NCBI RefSeq assembly: GCF_002355955.1
Contig: NZ_AP017368.1
Coordinates: forward strand, 1,200,001-1,264,000
Direction of reading: 5' to 3'
Length of the DNA stretch: 64,000 bases
DNA from: Candidatus Desulfovibrio trichonymphae
Lineage (GTDB): Bacteria > Desulfobacterota > Desulfovibrionia > Desulfovibrionales > Desulfovibrionaceae
In this document: piece by piece, positions 17,920 to 27,065 of the stretch
Position numbering within the stretch: the first letter of the stretch is position 1
Layout of the letters: each line of letters opens with the position of its first letter
The notes under the pieces: generated by a model
Seen by the model: the letters and a program-made list of their open reading frames with translations, nothing else
Database searches by the model: none
Told to the model about the DNA's origin: nothing
Position numbers and translations under genes: made by a program

Positions 17920-19386
17920 ATGGCGCGACCCACACTAACAACACGGCAGGCACGCTTGTTGACGGCGATGTTCATGTGTCTTTTGCCGTTGCTTCCCGCG
18001 TGCGCTTCCAACAAGGCCGGCAGCAAATCTCCGGAACTTCCCGCCCGGCACTGGCTGGACGAAGCCCCCGGCGTGCCGGTGGAAAACAAGGCCAAGCTCG
18101 AAGCCGCTGTTCCCAATCTCTATGACCCGGACAAGATATTCGGTTTCGACGACTGCGTATTTTTGTCCATCCAGCAGTCGCCTATGCTGGTCAACAGCGC
18201 GGTGAACCTTGAAATCAAGCGCGTGGCGCTGACAGACGCCGTCTGGAGATACCTGCCGGAGCCGCGCATGACGATCAGGGTTTCCAACAATCTGACACAG
18301 TACAATACAAACACAACAGACACGCCGGGCGATTACGGCCAGACAAAATTTGATCTCGGTTTTTATGCCGCCTTTCCCAACCCTGTGGCTACATATTTTG
18401 AACACCAGACGCAAAAAATCATGGTCAATCTAGCTATAGCCATGCACCGCAAGGCCGTAGGCGAGGCGATTTACAAAATAGGCCAGGCTTATCTGCAGCT
18501 TCAGGCCAGGCAGCAGATTGTGAATGCGCAAAAAAAACTTTTGCCGCTGGGCAGGAAGCTGATCACCTACTGGCAGCAGGTGGAGTCTGTGGAAGGCCGT
18601 CAGGGCGTTTCGCTCAATCTGGCAAAGCAGCATGAGCGTGAACTGGGGCTTATAGTGGAGCAGTCCGTCATGCAGGAGACAATGCAGCGCACACAGCTTA
18701 AAATTCTTGTCGGCGTTGAGCCGCAGCAGCGTTTGCAGGTGGATACCGATAGCGTTGACGGTATACTGGCCGGCTTTGACGGCCGCAAGCTGACATGGGA
18801 AGAACGCTGGCCCACGTGCGAAGACGAACTTTTGCTGCGCGCTCAGGTCAAGCTGGGGGACTACAACATTGTTGTGGCCTGGGCGCAGTATCTTCCCCTC
18901 ATGCGTCTGGATATCAGCAAATATCCGCCTGCGGGCCAGTACCAGCCGACCGGCGGCACCGAAGACATGTTTTTGCATTTTACTTTTGATTTTCCACTGC
19001 TTGACTGGGGTCACCGTTATCGGGACGTGCAGACGGCCCGTATGAGCAAGGCGCAGGCCTTTCATGAGCTGTCGCGCAAACGGACGCATTATTCCAACGA
19101 ATGGCTGCAGGCGGATCAGAATGTCACGCTGGCAAAAACAGAATTCAAGCTGGCAAAAACACGTTTTGACACAGCAGAACTGCAGTACAAGGAAGTAAAT
19201 ATCGCCTTTTCTGAGGGAACGGAACAACTGCCCGCCGTCGCCGACCGCCATGAAGATATGGTAAAGGCGCGCATCGCCCTGATTGAAGTGGAACTGAAAT
19301 ACAAGCTGGCCACACTGGAATGGATGTATGTCGCCAATCTGCTTCAGGAGCGTTTTTTGGGTCTGCCGGCCAGAGAGGTCCTGTAA
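17920..19386 (+). CDS. TolC/NodT-family outer-membrane efflux lipoprotein
   Basis: 488 residues from ATG 17920 (MARPTLTTRQARLL), 5 bases after the preceding stop; in-frame ATGs at 17854 and 17905 are alternatives. The leader ends in LLPLLPAC, a lipobox, so the mature protein starts with a lipidated Cys, as in NodT-type channels. Long helical segments with an internal duplication (LAKQHERELGLIVEQSVMQE; LAKTEFKLAKTRFDTAELQY) fit the outer-membrane factor fold. It should form the exit duct for the adaptor encoded next. No RND or ABC pump is in this operon. Confidence 0.82.
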   Translation: MARPTLTTRQARLLTAMFMCLLPLLPACASNKAGSKSPELPARHWLDEAPGVPVENKAKLEAAVPNLYDPDKIFGFDDCVFLSIQQSPMLVNSAVNLEIKRVALTDAVWRYLPEPRMTIRVSNNLTQYNTNTTDTPGDYGQTKFDLGFYAAFPNPVATYFEHQTQKIMVNLAIAMHRKAVGEAIYKIGQAYLQLQARQQIVNAQKKLLPLGRKLITYWQQVESVEGRQGVSLNLAKQHERELGLIVEQSVMQETMQRTQLKILVGVEPQQRLQVDTDSVDGILAGFDGRKLTWEERWPTCEDELLLRAQVKLGDYNIVVAWAQYLPLMRLDISKYPPAGQYQPTGGTEDMFLHFTFDFPLLDWGHRYRDVQTARMSKAQAFHELSRKRTHYSNEWLQADQNVTLAKTEFKLAKTRFDTAELQYKEVNIAFSEGTEQLPAVADRHEDMVKARIALIEVELKYKLATLEWMYVANLLQERFLGLPAREVL

Positions 19387-20300
19387 TGCCGCACGCTTTG
19401 CCTGCTGTTTTGCCGCTCTTGTTTTTTTGCCTTTTCCCGGCGTCTGCAACGATGTGCAGCGCGGCGGAGCCCGCATCCGTCATTCTTTCCGGCAAGGCCG
19501 TGACCACCGTGACACGAGCCGTGCCCATGCCGTTTAACGCCATTGTGGACGATGTGCTGGTCAATCCCGGCGACGTTGTGGAACAGAGCGCGCCTTTGCT
19601 GCGCTATCATCTGCAGGAAGAGGCTGAACGCGTTTTGCAGCGCGAGATCACAATCGGCGCGGGCACCGAGGAAACCGGAAGTCAGGTGCTGGAGATGGAA
19701 CGCCGCCTTGCGGAAATGACAGTACAGCGCAACAAGGCGCGCCATCTGGCGAATTCGGGCCTGGGTTCCAAGCTGGCCTCGGCGAGACTGGAAGACGACG
19801 TGCGCTCCCTTCAGCAGCGCATTGCACTGCTGCGCAGCACCATTCGCAAGAAAGAAAGCAATTTTGCCGCGCGCCTGAAAGAGCTGGAGGGCTATTACGG
19901 CGTGCCCGTCAGGGAAGGCGAGCAATTGCCGGCTTCGCTTGTTCTCACTTCGCCGATCAATGGCCATGTGCTTGCATTGGAGGGCACGCTGAACCCGGGC
20001 GTGCTGTTGAACGCGGGCGCCGCTCCCGTTCACGTGGGCCGGCTGGATCCTATGCTGATTCAGGTGCATGTGTATGAGGCTGAAATAGCCGGTATCAAGG
20101 TGGGCGACAATGCGACAGTGAAAATTCCGTCACTGGACAATAAAAAATTCGCGGCCGCTGTCAATGAAATCTCCTGGGTTTCCACCGACATGAATGTGTC
20201 AAATCCATCGTATTACATGGTGGAGCTCAGCGTGTCCAATCCCGATCTGGACCTCAAGCCCGGCTTCAAGGCCGTGGTGCATTTCGGCGGGAGAAGGTAA
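19386..20300 (+). CDS. HlyD/MFP-family periplasmic adaptor
   Basis: 304 residues. The ATG overlaps the preceding stop (TAATG). The N-terminus is a hydrophobic leader (PAVLPLLFFCLFPASA). Then come half of a lipoyl-like domain (VPMPFNAIVDDVLVNPGDVV), an alpha-hairpin (~residues 70-165) and the second half (LTSPINGHVLALEGTLNPG), followed by a beta-barrel (VHVYEAEIAGIKVGDNATV). Such adaptors join an inner-membrane transporter to TolC. The inner-membrane partner here may be the flippase encoded next or a distant gene. Confidence 0.85.
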   Translation: MPHALPAVLPLLFFCLFPASATMCSAAEPASVILSGKAVTTVTRAVPMPFNAIVDDVLVNPGDVVEQSAPLLRYHLQEEAERVLQREITIGAGTEETGSQVLEMERRLAEMTVQRNKARHLANSGLGSKLASARLEDDVRSLQQRIALLRSTIRKKESNFAARLKELEGYYGVPVREGEQLPASLVLTSPINGHVLALEGTLNPGVLLNAGAAPVHVGRLDPMLIQVHVYEAEIAGIKVGDNATVKIPSLDNKKFAAAVNEISWVSTDMNVSNPSYYMVELSVSNPDLDLKPGFKAVVHFGGRR

Positions 20301-20309
20301 CCCGCCGCG

Positions 20310-21716
20310 ATGAAGCTGAAAAGCCTGCCGCGGCGTCTCGGCTATGTTGTCTGCGCGCAATGGGCGCGCGATATTGCATGGACCGTTTTTACCATTCTGC
20401 TGGCCCGTCACAGCAAGGACATGCTCGGACAGATCATGCTGGCCCTTTCGTACGGCTATCTTGTCAAGACAGCGGCTGACGTGGGCTTGAACGATTTTCT
20501 CCTTTCCTCCTTTGCCCGTCGCGAAAGCCGCCCCCGTGCCCTGCTCGGGGAAGTGACATGGCTTAAGCTCTGTCTTCTGCTGGTGGCCCTGTACATCGCG
20601 TGGGCTGTGACCGACGCGCAGGGCTACACGCCGGAACTGCGTTTCATTGTCCTGTGCATCGCCGCGGGCTTTGGCCTTGACGGCGTGAGCGAGTCTTTTT
20701 TCGCGCTCTGTCAGGCCCGCGGTCGGCAGGACATGGAAATGCGCGTGCGCGCGCCGACGGCACTGGTCGGAATCGGGTACGGCATTGTCTGCGTTCTGCT
20801 CAATGCACCGCCGGCGTGCATAGCCCTGTACAAGGTTGTGGAGTCTCTGCTTTGCATGGCGTCCGCCGCGCTTGCCCTCGGGCGCAACCCCTTGGCCCGC
20901 ATAGGTTTTGCGGACATGATGGATCTTGTCCACCAGATGAAGAGCGGTCTTGTATTTACCTGCATGACCATCTGCGCCATGTTCTATAACAAGCTTAACG
21001 TCTTTTTTCTCAAGCGGTACGGCGGCGACACGGCCGTCGGCAGCTACAGCGTGGCCTGGGAAATGGTGGAAGGACTGACCGTTCTGCTGACAAGCGCTTT
21101 GCTGGGCAAAGTGATTTTTCCGCTTCTGACAAAATTGTGGAAGGAGGACCACGCTGCGTTTTGCCGTTTGTCAGGTCAGACGGCACGTTCTCTCTGGGCG
21201 GCTTCTCTGCCCATGATTTTTGTGATCTGTGTTGAGAGCGATCGACTTCTGCCTTTTATCTACGGGCAGGATTACAGCGGCGCCGTAACGGCGCAACGCC
21301 TGCTGACGCCCTGTCTCGCCACAGCATTTCTGCACAATCTGGCGGCGTACGCCATGATAGGCATGCGCCGCCATGTGCTGCTGCTCTTTTTTTATTTGAG
21401 CGGCATGGCTGTCAACATCATCTGTTGCTGCACGCTTATTCCGGCCATGCCGCTGAAAGGCGCGGCTCTTTCCTTAACTGTGACAAAAGTTTGGGTTGCG
21501 TTGCTGACGGTCAGCTTTTTTCAGTGGACCATCCGGCCCATGCGGCTCGCCCAGTGGGTTCTTATGCTCGCTGCAGCCGTGTCAGGCGTCGTCCTGTGGT
21601 GGGGAACCGGCCTTGTTCTGCCGCGTGAGGCCGCTGAACTGGCCGGCCTTGCGCCGCTGCTGGCTCTGCTGTGGTTCTGGCGGCCTCCGCCGCCCTTTGA
21701 AAAGGAGGCTGCCTGA
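20310..21716 (+). CDS. Wzx-type polysaccharide/lipid flippase (MATE/MVF-like)
   Basis: 468 residues, hydrophobic throughout with about 12-14 predicted membrane segments. The first segment region RRLGYVVCAQWARDIAWTVF and the repeated A/G-rich helices resemble oligosaccharide flippases of the polysaccharide biosynthesis family. It starts 9 bases after the adaptor gene, so it is the fourth gene of the operon. The context (PKS-like protein, TolC, HlyD; glycosyltransferases beyond) suggests transfer of a lipid-linked or polyketide-glycan product across the inner membrane. Confidence 0.78.
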   Translation: MKLKSLPRRLGYVVCAQWARDIAWTVFTILLARHSKDMLGQIMLALSYGYLVKTAADVGLNDFLLSSFARRESRPRALLGEVTWLKLCLLLVALYIAWAVTDAQGYTPELRFIVLCIAAGFGLDGVSESFFALCQARGRQDMEMRVRAPTALVGIGYGIVCVLLNAPPACIALYKVVESLLCMASAALALGRNPLARIGFADMMDLVHQMKSGLVFTCMTICAMFYNKLNVFFLKRYGGDTAVGSYSVAWEMVEGLTVLLTSALLGKVIFPLLTKLWKEDHAAFCRLSGQTARSLWAASLPMIFVICVESDRLLPFIYGQDYSGAVTAQRLLTPCLATAFLHNLAAYAMIGMRRHVLLLFFYLSGMAVNIICCCTLIPAMPLKGAALSLTVTKVWVALLTVSFFQWTIRPMRLAQWVLMLAAAVSGVVLWWGTGLVLPREAAELAGLAPLLALLWFWRPPPPFEKEAA

Positions 21717-21776
21717 ACGGTCAGAAAAACTTGCGCGGCATGGCGGGGAGCAGTCCACATAGTGCCTAAATCAAAA

Positions 21777-23669
21777 TTATTCCTGATCAGATATCAAAAT
21801 TTTTAACAAATTATTTGCACTTTCCTCCCAAGTTAACCAAGGCATATTGTCTGTTTTAGGATGTTCACTATGCCTATAAAAACTGAGCCAAAGCTTCTAT
21901 GTTTGGCTGCTTCTACATCCCTCCCCTTCATTCGCAGCAATCAGGCATGCGCAGGATGCGTAAATTTTATCCAAGTATCCATCGGTTACGTCGCAACAGG
22001 AATAAATGTTTACCAACTTCCGAATGACATTCCATTTTTTTCAACAAGTCATCAACCATCCAGCCGTCTTTTCCAACAATGACAAGATTTATATCCACCC
22101 CCTGACTCCACAATCTTTCAAAAGTAGCTAAGGTCTGAACATATCCTTTCCGTGGTGCAAGAGTACCAACCACTAGAAAAGATGGGATGCGCCCAATTGA
22201 CGTTAATACGGATTCTACATCATGTGGAAAGCCTGTAGATGGAGATAAATTTCTATATCTGCTCCGTTATGAGAATATCAAATTTTTAAATTATCAAGCT
22301 GTGATGGTGTATTTTCTTTTACATAAGATCTAAAATTATCTACAATTGTCTGCGAAAGACAAATAATACAGTCACCTTTTATTATTAAATTAATCAATTT
22401 TTTGAAATAGTTAACAAAAATTTCAAGGAATATTCCTTTTATAAAAATACAGAAAAATTATGCAGAAAATAATTAATTGTAACACCATTACACTGCATTT
22501 CACGATACATACTATCATAAATATCAATATCATCTAACAAAATATCTAATCCAACATAAATATCACCTAGATAATAATTCACTTCTATATCTTTGAAATC
22601 AAGAGAGGAAAATTTACCAGAAATTTTATAATAAAATTCAAATGGTAAATAATATTGTTTTTTAATAAAATCAAAATATACTAGTATAATATCATAATCT
22701 TTATTATGTCTACATAATAAAGACACCAATAATGCTCTATTGACTCTCTGAATACCTGTTCTATCGTCGTTTAGATGCAATATAGATATATCTAATATTA
22801 TTTTTTTCTTAATATTCCTAGGAGCAAAATTTTTGACAATCAACTTTGAAAATGTTCGCATTTCACTCTCAGAAATATCGCCACCAGAAATACGTGCTAC
22901 ATTTTGTATCAAATCTGCGACAATAACTTCGTTGTTCAGATAACATCGCTGCTGATTACAGCTCTTCGACGATTGTGAAGTGCCCAATAGATTCTCCAGA
23001 ATTTCTAGCGTATTTTGAGCAGCTGTATCCCAATCAAATTCTTTCACATAATTAATATCTTCAGATAACTCAGACAGAGCCCCGCTGGGCCATATTGTGG
23101 AAATAGCGAATACTCTAGTATCATCTAGAGACACTTTTTTAAAAACATCTTGTCGCAATCTCTCAGAGCTTGTCAAAATAAAACGACTTCTTTTATAAAA
23201 ATCAAGCTCTTTGGCACAACGACTGCTCTCTTGAGAACAATTATCCAGTGTGAGCACATCAAATAAGTCATTAAGTACTGCAACTGTTGGTACAGATGTG
23301 TCAAAAATGCTCAAGGCAAAATCCTGATCATCTATCCCATCAACAAAAAGGGGGAACCTGAGAAGAAAATCTGGCCTGAAAGACAATAAAAAGCCTCATG
23401 CACACGCCCTTTTATTTCCCAATATTGCTGTTTTGCTGGTGCATATCCTAAGGAAGTGTATGACATAAACACGAATATTTTCAGGCGGCAAAACTTCGCG
23501 AAAAATCTTACGAATATAAGCAATGGAATTTAAAAAATTACTGTCTAAAGCAAGAAAAATATCATACTTACCTTTATTTCTGATAATAGACTGTAATAGT
23601 AGCATGTTATAACAGATAATCTCACGATTTTCACTTTCAATCTGAGCATGCTGCTATAACAATACACAT
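21777..23669 (-). pseudogene. Multi-domain GT4 glycosyltransferase, destroyed by frameshifts and stops
   Basis: On the minus strand the relic can be followed from ATG 23669 (MCIVI, then QHAQIESENREIICYN, matching the usual DLQG-Q-ESR-RGIGRY start) through KYDIFLALDSNFLNSI and LPPENIRVY, a long open piece at 22439-23386 with DISILHLNDDRTGIQRVNRA, then KGDCIICLSQTIVDNF, HNGADIE, FLVVGTLAPRKGYVQTLATF and VNLVIVGKDGWMVDDLL, and YLDKIYASCACLIAANEGEG. It ends with NMPWLTWEESANNLLKIL at TAA 21777-21779. At least five frameshifts or stops separate these pieces. In intact relatives the protein has two GT4-type modules and makes O-antigen-like chains. The DNA is very AT-rich. Confidence 0.85.
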
Positions 23670-24480
23670 TATTTATTGCCTTTATATAGTGTCATTTTAC
23701 ATGCCTTAGAAAGTGCAGAATAAATACGATATTCACAATCAGAAATCATTTTTTCATGCAAACAATCTTGTTTAAGAATCTTCTCTCTCAAAATTATTTT
23801 CAAATAAAGTACATAGTCTATACAATAATTTACACAGTATTTCAGTAACATTTTTTATCTTAGAAAATTTAAAAATATTAAAAGAATTCGCCTCAGTATC
23901 ATATGTAAATTAGATTTGATTTTACGAAAAATACATAACAAAGATAATTTCTTTTTTTCAAAAACTGCTTCTTCACGGGATAACAACATGACCTTTAACA
24001 AATTATCATACTGCTCAGCCAGTTGCCGCATACTTATACCGTAAGACTTTGAAAAAGCCACATCAGTATGTTACCCCCTATGCTGGAATTTTTCTGCGCA
24101 ACCGCGGCGTAATCCGGGCTTGCAGCAGTTAAAATATTTAAAATGGAAAACTACAAAGCATTTTGTTTTTCTTCGTTGAGTCGTAATGTCTTTACTCTTT
24201 CAAACACGTTGGTATGAACAAAATATGATAGCAGAACTGGAGGGATTGGTTTATGCAGTAATAAGGCTCAAACTCTCATTATGACATTTCTTAATATACG
24301 AAACTGCATCACTCTTTTCTATAGATGAACAAATATGGTACGCTTCAGAGTCTACTGATACATCACAATACCGTGTGCTTCAAAATCTATTGAATCCAAT
24401 AATGACAATCATTCACCGCGACCACAGCCAAAATCCAGCGCAGGCGCACTCGGGTAAAATTTTTTAAGGTCTAAAATAAA
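23669..24480 (-). pseudogene. SAM-dependent methyltransferase of a glycan cluster, decayed
   Basis: On the minus strand, at about 24456-24384, the text FYPSAPALDFGCGRGE-stop-LSLLDSIDFEAHGI is a class I methyltransferase motif I in which the usual Trp after GE is a TGA stop. Downstream pieces (YIKKCHNESLSLITA, then stops) fit the D-S-ITAFHVVEHL region of the same family. Further down, 24061-23855 (YGISMRQLAEQYDNLLKVML) and 23851-23669 read like its C-terminal helical part. The last stop lies 2 bases before the ATG of the next ruined gene, so the two formed an operon. Function is lost. Confidence 0.7.
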
Positions 24481-24597
24481 AAGCAAATAGATTTTAAGCC
24501 TATCTTATGATTAGTGCACGAGAACCTCGAAAACGAGCTGCAAAATTATTATATAAATTATCCATTAGTTATCAACCTATCCAACTTTACAATTAAT

Positions 24598-25746
24598 CTA
24601 TTTCAGCGCTTTCCTTATCTCCCGCAAGATACCAGCCACCGCTCCCACATCCGGCTCGGCCCAGCGCACGCCGGGCATGGTGTACGTAGCTTGCGGATCA
24701 TTGACCGGCACAAGCGTATACGGCACGGCACGGCACGGCGAAATATTTTCCGGATTCCCGCTTTCGCGTGAATGACAATAGGACATAAAATCCATATTGC
24801 CGGACCATCCGGTGGCTATCACGGGCAGGCCGTGCAGCATGGCCTCCTGTATGGTCAGGCCATAGCCTTCTGAACGGTGCAAAGAAATATAGACATCCGC
24901 TCCGGCATAGAGGTCAGCCATGCCCTGTTCGTTCAACCGACCAAGACAAAAGCGGATGTTGGGAGCATCGGCGGCGGCCTGCAGTTGACGCCAGGCATCC
25001 TGATTCACTTCTATATTGCTGGCTTTCAGCACAAGGTGCGCGTCCGGCGAGTCACCAAATGCCTCTTTGAACGCGGCAATGACAGCAAGCGGGTTTTTCC
25101 GGGCAAAGTTGCTGCAGCAGTCAAAACAGTACAGCACGGTGAAGGGCTGTTCTTTAGAGCTTCTGCCGCGTAAAACAGCCAGCACTGCATGCGGGTGCAC
25201 AAACACAGACTTTGTCGTGTACTTGCGCACGGCGTTTGCAACAAAATTACTGGGAACCTGCACTTCATCCAGCCAGTCAAGACAGCGCGTCCAGAACGCG
25301 GGAATGTCTTCAAGCTCCCACGCCCAATAAGCGACAACGCGCTTGCCGGGCAGGAACTTGCGCACAGCCCACAACACAAACATAAAGACCGGCGGATTAG
25401 CGTGGATGACCACAACGCCCGGCCCTGCATAGCGATTCAGGGCCAAAAGCGGCAACGCGCCTTCCGGCAACAGGCCCTGTACCGAAGCAAGCGGCAGCAG
25501 ACGCGTCACGTCCACAGCATGCACGACACGGCCATGTTGCCGCAATTCCTGAAAATACAGCCGCGCGGACTGGCCCAATCCTGTGGGCGCGGTAAAAAAA
25601 CCGACAACATACGTCGGGCCTGCCGCCTGTGCATTGCCCGACTTGTTCCTGTGCAGCAATAAACGGAACAGTTCCACGGAAAGGCAGGCGCGCAGAACAG
25701 GCGGCAGGCTGTACCAGACAAAACGAAGCAGAGGGCGCAACGTCAT
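24598..25746 (-). CDS. GT4-family glycosyltransferase
   Basis: 382 residues. The N-terminal domain has VVGFFTAPTGLGQSARLYF (nucleotide-sugar glycosyltransferase start) and VVAYWAWELEDIPAFW; the C-terminal domain has VLYCFDCCSNFARKNPLAVI, NIRFCLGRLNEQGMADLYAG and SLHRSEGYGLTIQEAMLHGLPVIAT, the E-x7-E donor-binding motif. It probably adds a sugar to an O-antigen or capsule unit. Near the C-terminus (about residues 320-340) an extra stretch CHSRESGNPENISP is encoded by a palindromic repeat (see 24754-24773). It is the only intact survivor of its cluster and less AT-rich than the pseudogenes beside it. Confidence 0.85.
   Translation of the reverse strand: MTLRPLLRFVWYSLPPVLRACLSVELFRLLLHRNKSGNAQAAGPTYVVGFFTAPTGLGQSARLYFQELRQHGRVVHAVDVTRLLPLASVQGLLPEGALPLLALNRYAGPGVVVIHANPPVFMFVLWAVRKFLPGKRVVAYWAWELEDIPAFWTRCLDWLDEVQVPSNFVANAVRKYTTKSVFVHPHAVLAVLRGRSSKEQPFTVLYCFDCCSNFARKNPLAVIAAFKEAFGDSPDAHLVLKASNIEVNQDAWRQLQAAADAPNIRFCLGRLNEQGMADLYAGADVYISLHRSEGYGLTIQEAMLHGLPVIATGWSGNMDFMSYCHSRESGNPENISPCRAVPYTLVPVNDPQATYTMPGVRWAEPDVGAVAGILREIRKALK
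24754..24773. repeat. Palindromic repeat inserted in frame in the glycosyltransferase gene
   Basis: The 20-base core (ATTCCCGC-TTTC-GCGTGAAT) is an imperfect palindrome of the widespread ATTCCC...GGGAAT dispersed-repeat type. It encodes C-H-S-R-E-S-G-N-P in the minus-strand protein, a peptide known from such repeats in many genomes. Directly beside it (24721-24740) is a four-fold CGGCA tandem. Only this copy was noticed in the window. Confidence 0.65.
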
Positions 25747-25750
25747 AGGC

Positions 25751-25860
25751 CTACCCCGCCTCCAGCAGCATGGCGTTCACAATCTCGCCGGGGAGCACGC
25801 CGGAGGCATGAAGGTTTTTGACAGATTATTAGCGCCTGCCAGACGCAGAGCACACAGACA
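25751..25860 (-). pseudogene. C-terminal remnant of a gene upstream of the glycosyltransferase
   Basis: The minus strand reads ALRLAGANNLSKT, then in a shifted frame HASGVLPGEIVNAMLLEAG and a TAG 4 bases before the ATG of the GT4 gene. The last ~24 residues look genuinely protein-like and the close spacing suggests the former upstream gene of the operon. I do not recognise the family. Nothing further upstream continues it. Confidence 0.35.
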
Positions 25861-25975
25861 CCCATCCGGTAGCGGGAACAGCCCGATCTACCTGAAAAAT
25901 ATACAAGAACAATAATCAATTGAATACCCCGATTGAATACCCCGCGTGTATCGCGACAGATAATATCGAACTAGG

Positions 25976-26008
25976 CAGGTGTGTCAATTATTTTTGACAC
26001 CTGTTTTT
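25976..26008 (+). terminator. Hairpin with T-tract between the glycosyltransferase and mqnA
   Basis: GTGTCAA (25981-25987) pairs with TTGACAC (25994-26000), extended by CAG/CTG beyond a 2-base bulge and followed on the plus strand by six T. It lies downstream of mqnA, which is on the other strand, so it could also act as an end signal there, though the T-tract favours plus-strand reading. A 13-base tandem (ATTGAATACCCCG twice) lies nearby at about 25919-25944. Confidence 0.45.
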
Positions 26009-26055
26009 TGCCCTTTCAAGCTCGCCGTTCGCGCGGCAAACGAAAAACGCGGGCG

Positions 26056-26889
26056 CTATGAATAAAAACGCAGACCGGGCGCGGAGGGGATCATGCCGGC
26101 CTGCGCGAGCTTGTCATAAAACAGGCGCAAACCCTGTTGTTCTTCCTCGCCGAGGCTGTACACAAGGCCGTTGCGGTAATAGACGAGCAGCTCCTCGCGG
26201 GAAAGCGGGCAGCCGTAGCCGGTGAGGTTCAGAATCACGTCCATGTGCGCCATGCCCCAGTCCCGCGCGCGGCGCAGCAATGCGCCGGGATCGTCTGCGA
26301 AAAGCTTTTTTTCCACAGCGTCGCGGCTGATCACCCACAGCCCAAAAATGAAGGGCAGGTCCGTCCATTCCCGCCAAGCTTCGGCCATATCCACACGGCA
26401 GGGATAGTCGGGATGATTGCGCAGACGCAGGGCCTCGTCGCCGATGGCAAGAAAGGCCACGGGCGGCTCGGCCGAGCGCAGGGCCTGCGCGACGGACCCT
26501 GTGGAAAACGTGACGTCAAGATGATAGCGAAAGCGCATAAGCAGACGCAGGAGGGCCACAGACGTGTGGGTTTCGCCGCTGATCAGAATCTCGCGCCCGT
26601 CCAGGTGCTCAACGGGCAGGTGCGAAAGCAGCAGCACGCTCATGACAGGGCCGCGCGAGCCGATGGCAAGATCATTCACGAGATAATAGCGGTCCGGCCT
26701 GCATGCGTATTCAAAACAGGAACACGAAGACACATGCAGCTCGCCCCTGGCCATCATGTCGTTGAGTAACGCCGGAGGTCCGGAAACAATTTCAAAATTG
26801 TGCGGCAGAATGCCCGCTTCCAAAGGATGATAAATGGGCAGCACGTTGAGGTAGCCTATGCGGCCCATGCGCAATGCGGCAGAATTCAC
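26056..26889 (-). CDS. mqnA: Chorismate dehydratase (futalosine menaquinone pathway)
   Basis: 277 residues from GTG 26889; ATG 26868 (MGRIGYLNVLPIYHPL) is an equally good start. MqnA turns chorismate into 3-enolpyruvyl-benzoate, the first step of the futalosine route to menaquinone, the route used by Desulfovibrio. Blocks: GRIGYLNVLPIY, ELHVSSCSCFEYA, LAIGSRGPVMSVLLLS, ISGETHTSVALLRLL, PVAFLAIGDEALRL and DLPFIFGLWVISR. The start overlaps the stop of the glucokinase remnant by 4 bases, so it is the last gene of the rsmD-coaD-miaA chain. Confidence 0.92.
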   Translation of the reverse strand: MNSAALRMGRIGYLNVLPIYHPLEAGILPHNFEIVSGPPALLNDMMARGELHVSSCSCFEYACRPDRYYLVNDLAIGSRGPVMSVLLLSHLPVEHLDGREILISGETHTSVALLRLLMRFRYHLDVTFSTGSVAQALRSAEPPVAFLAIGDEALRLRNHPDYPCRVDMAEAWREWTDLPFIFGLWVISRDAVEKKLFADDPGALLRRARDWGMAHMDVILNLTGYGCPLSREELLVYYRNGLVYSLGEEEQQGLRLFYDKLAQAGMIPSAPGLRFYS

Positions 26890-27065
26890 GCCTCCCCCCG
26901 CAGCAGTTCCAGGCCCGCGCGCGCTTCATACGCGAAAAGACGCCCGCCCGTCAAAAAACAATGCAGAAGCGCGAGACGCCCGTCTTCAAGCGTAAAGGCG
27001 GCAAAACGGCAACTGGTTCCGCCGATATCCGCAGCGAGAATGCGCCGCGCTGTATGTACCGTCAT
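26886..27065 (-). pseudogene. glk: Glucokinase remnant, 59 codons
   Basis: From ATG 27065 the product begins RRILAADIGGTSCRFAAFTL, the phosphate-1 ATP-binding motif of glucokinase/ROK-type kinases, continues about 40 residues and ends at TGA 26886. Intact glucokinases have about 320 residues, so more than 80% is missing, including the catalytic Asp. Both ends overlap neighbours by 4 bases (miaA stop, mqnA start), so the frame may still be kept as a translational bridge between them. It could be an internal deletion joining the N- and C-terminal ends. Confidence 0.7.

Noticed and set aside
25919-25944. Tandem ATTGAATACCCCG as a CRISPR or att site
   Set aside because: There are only two adjacent copies, with no spacer and no cas or integrase gene near; a small local duplication explains it.
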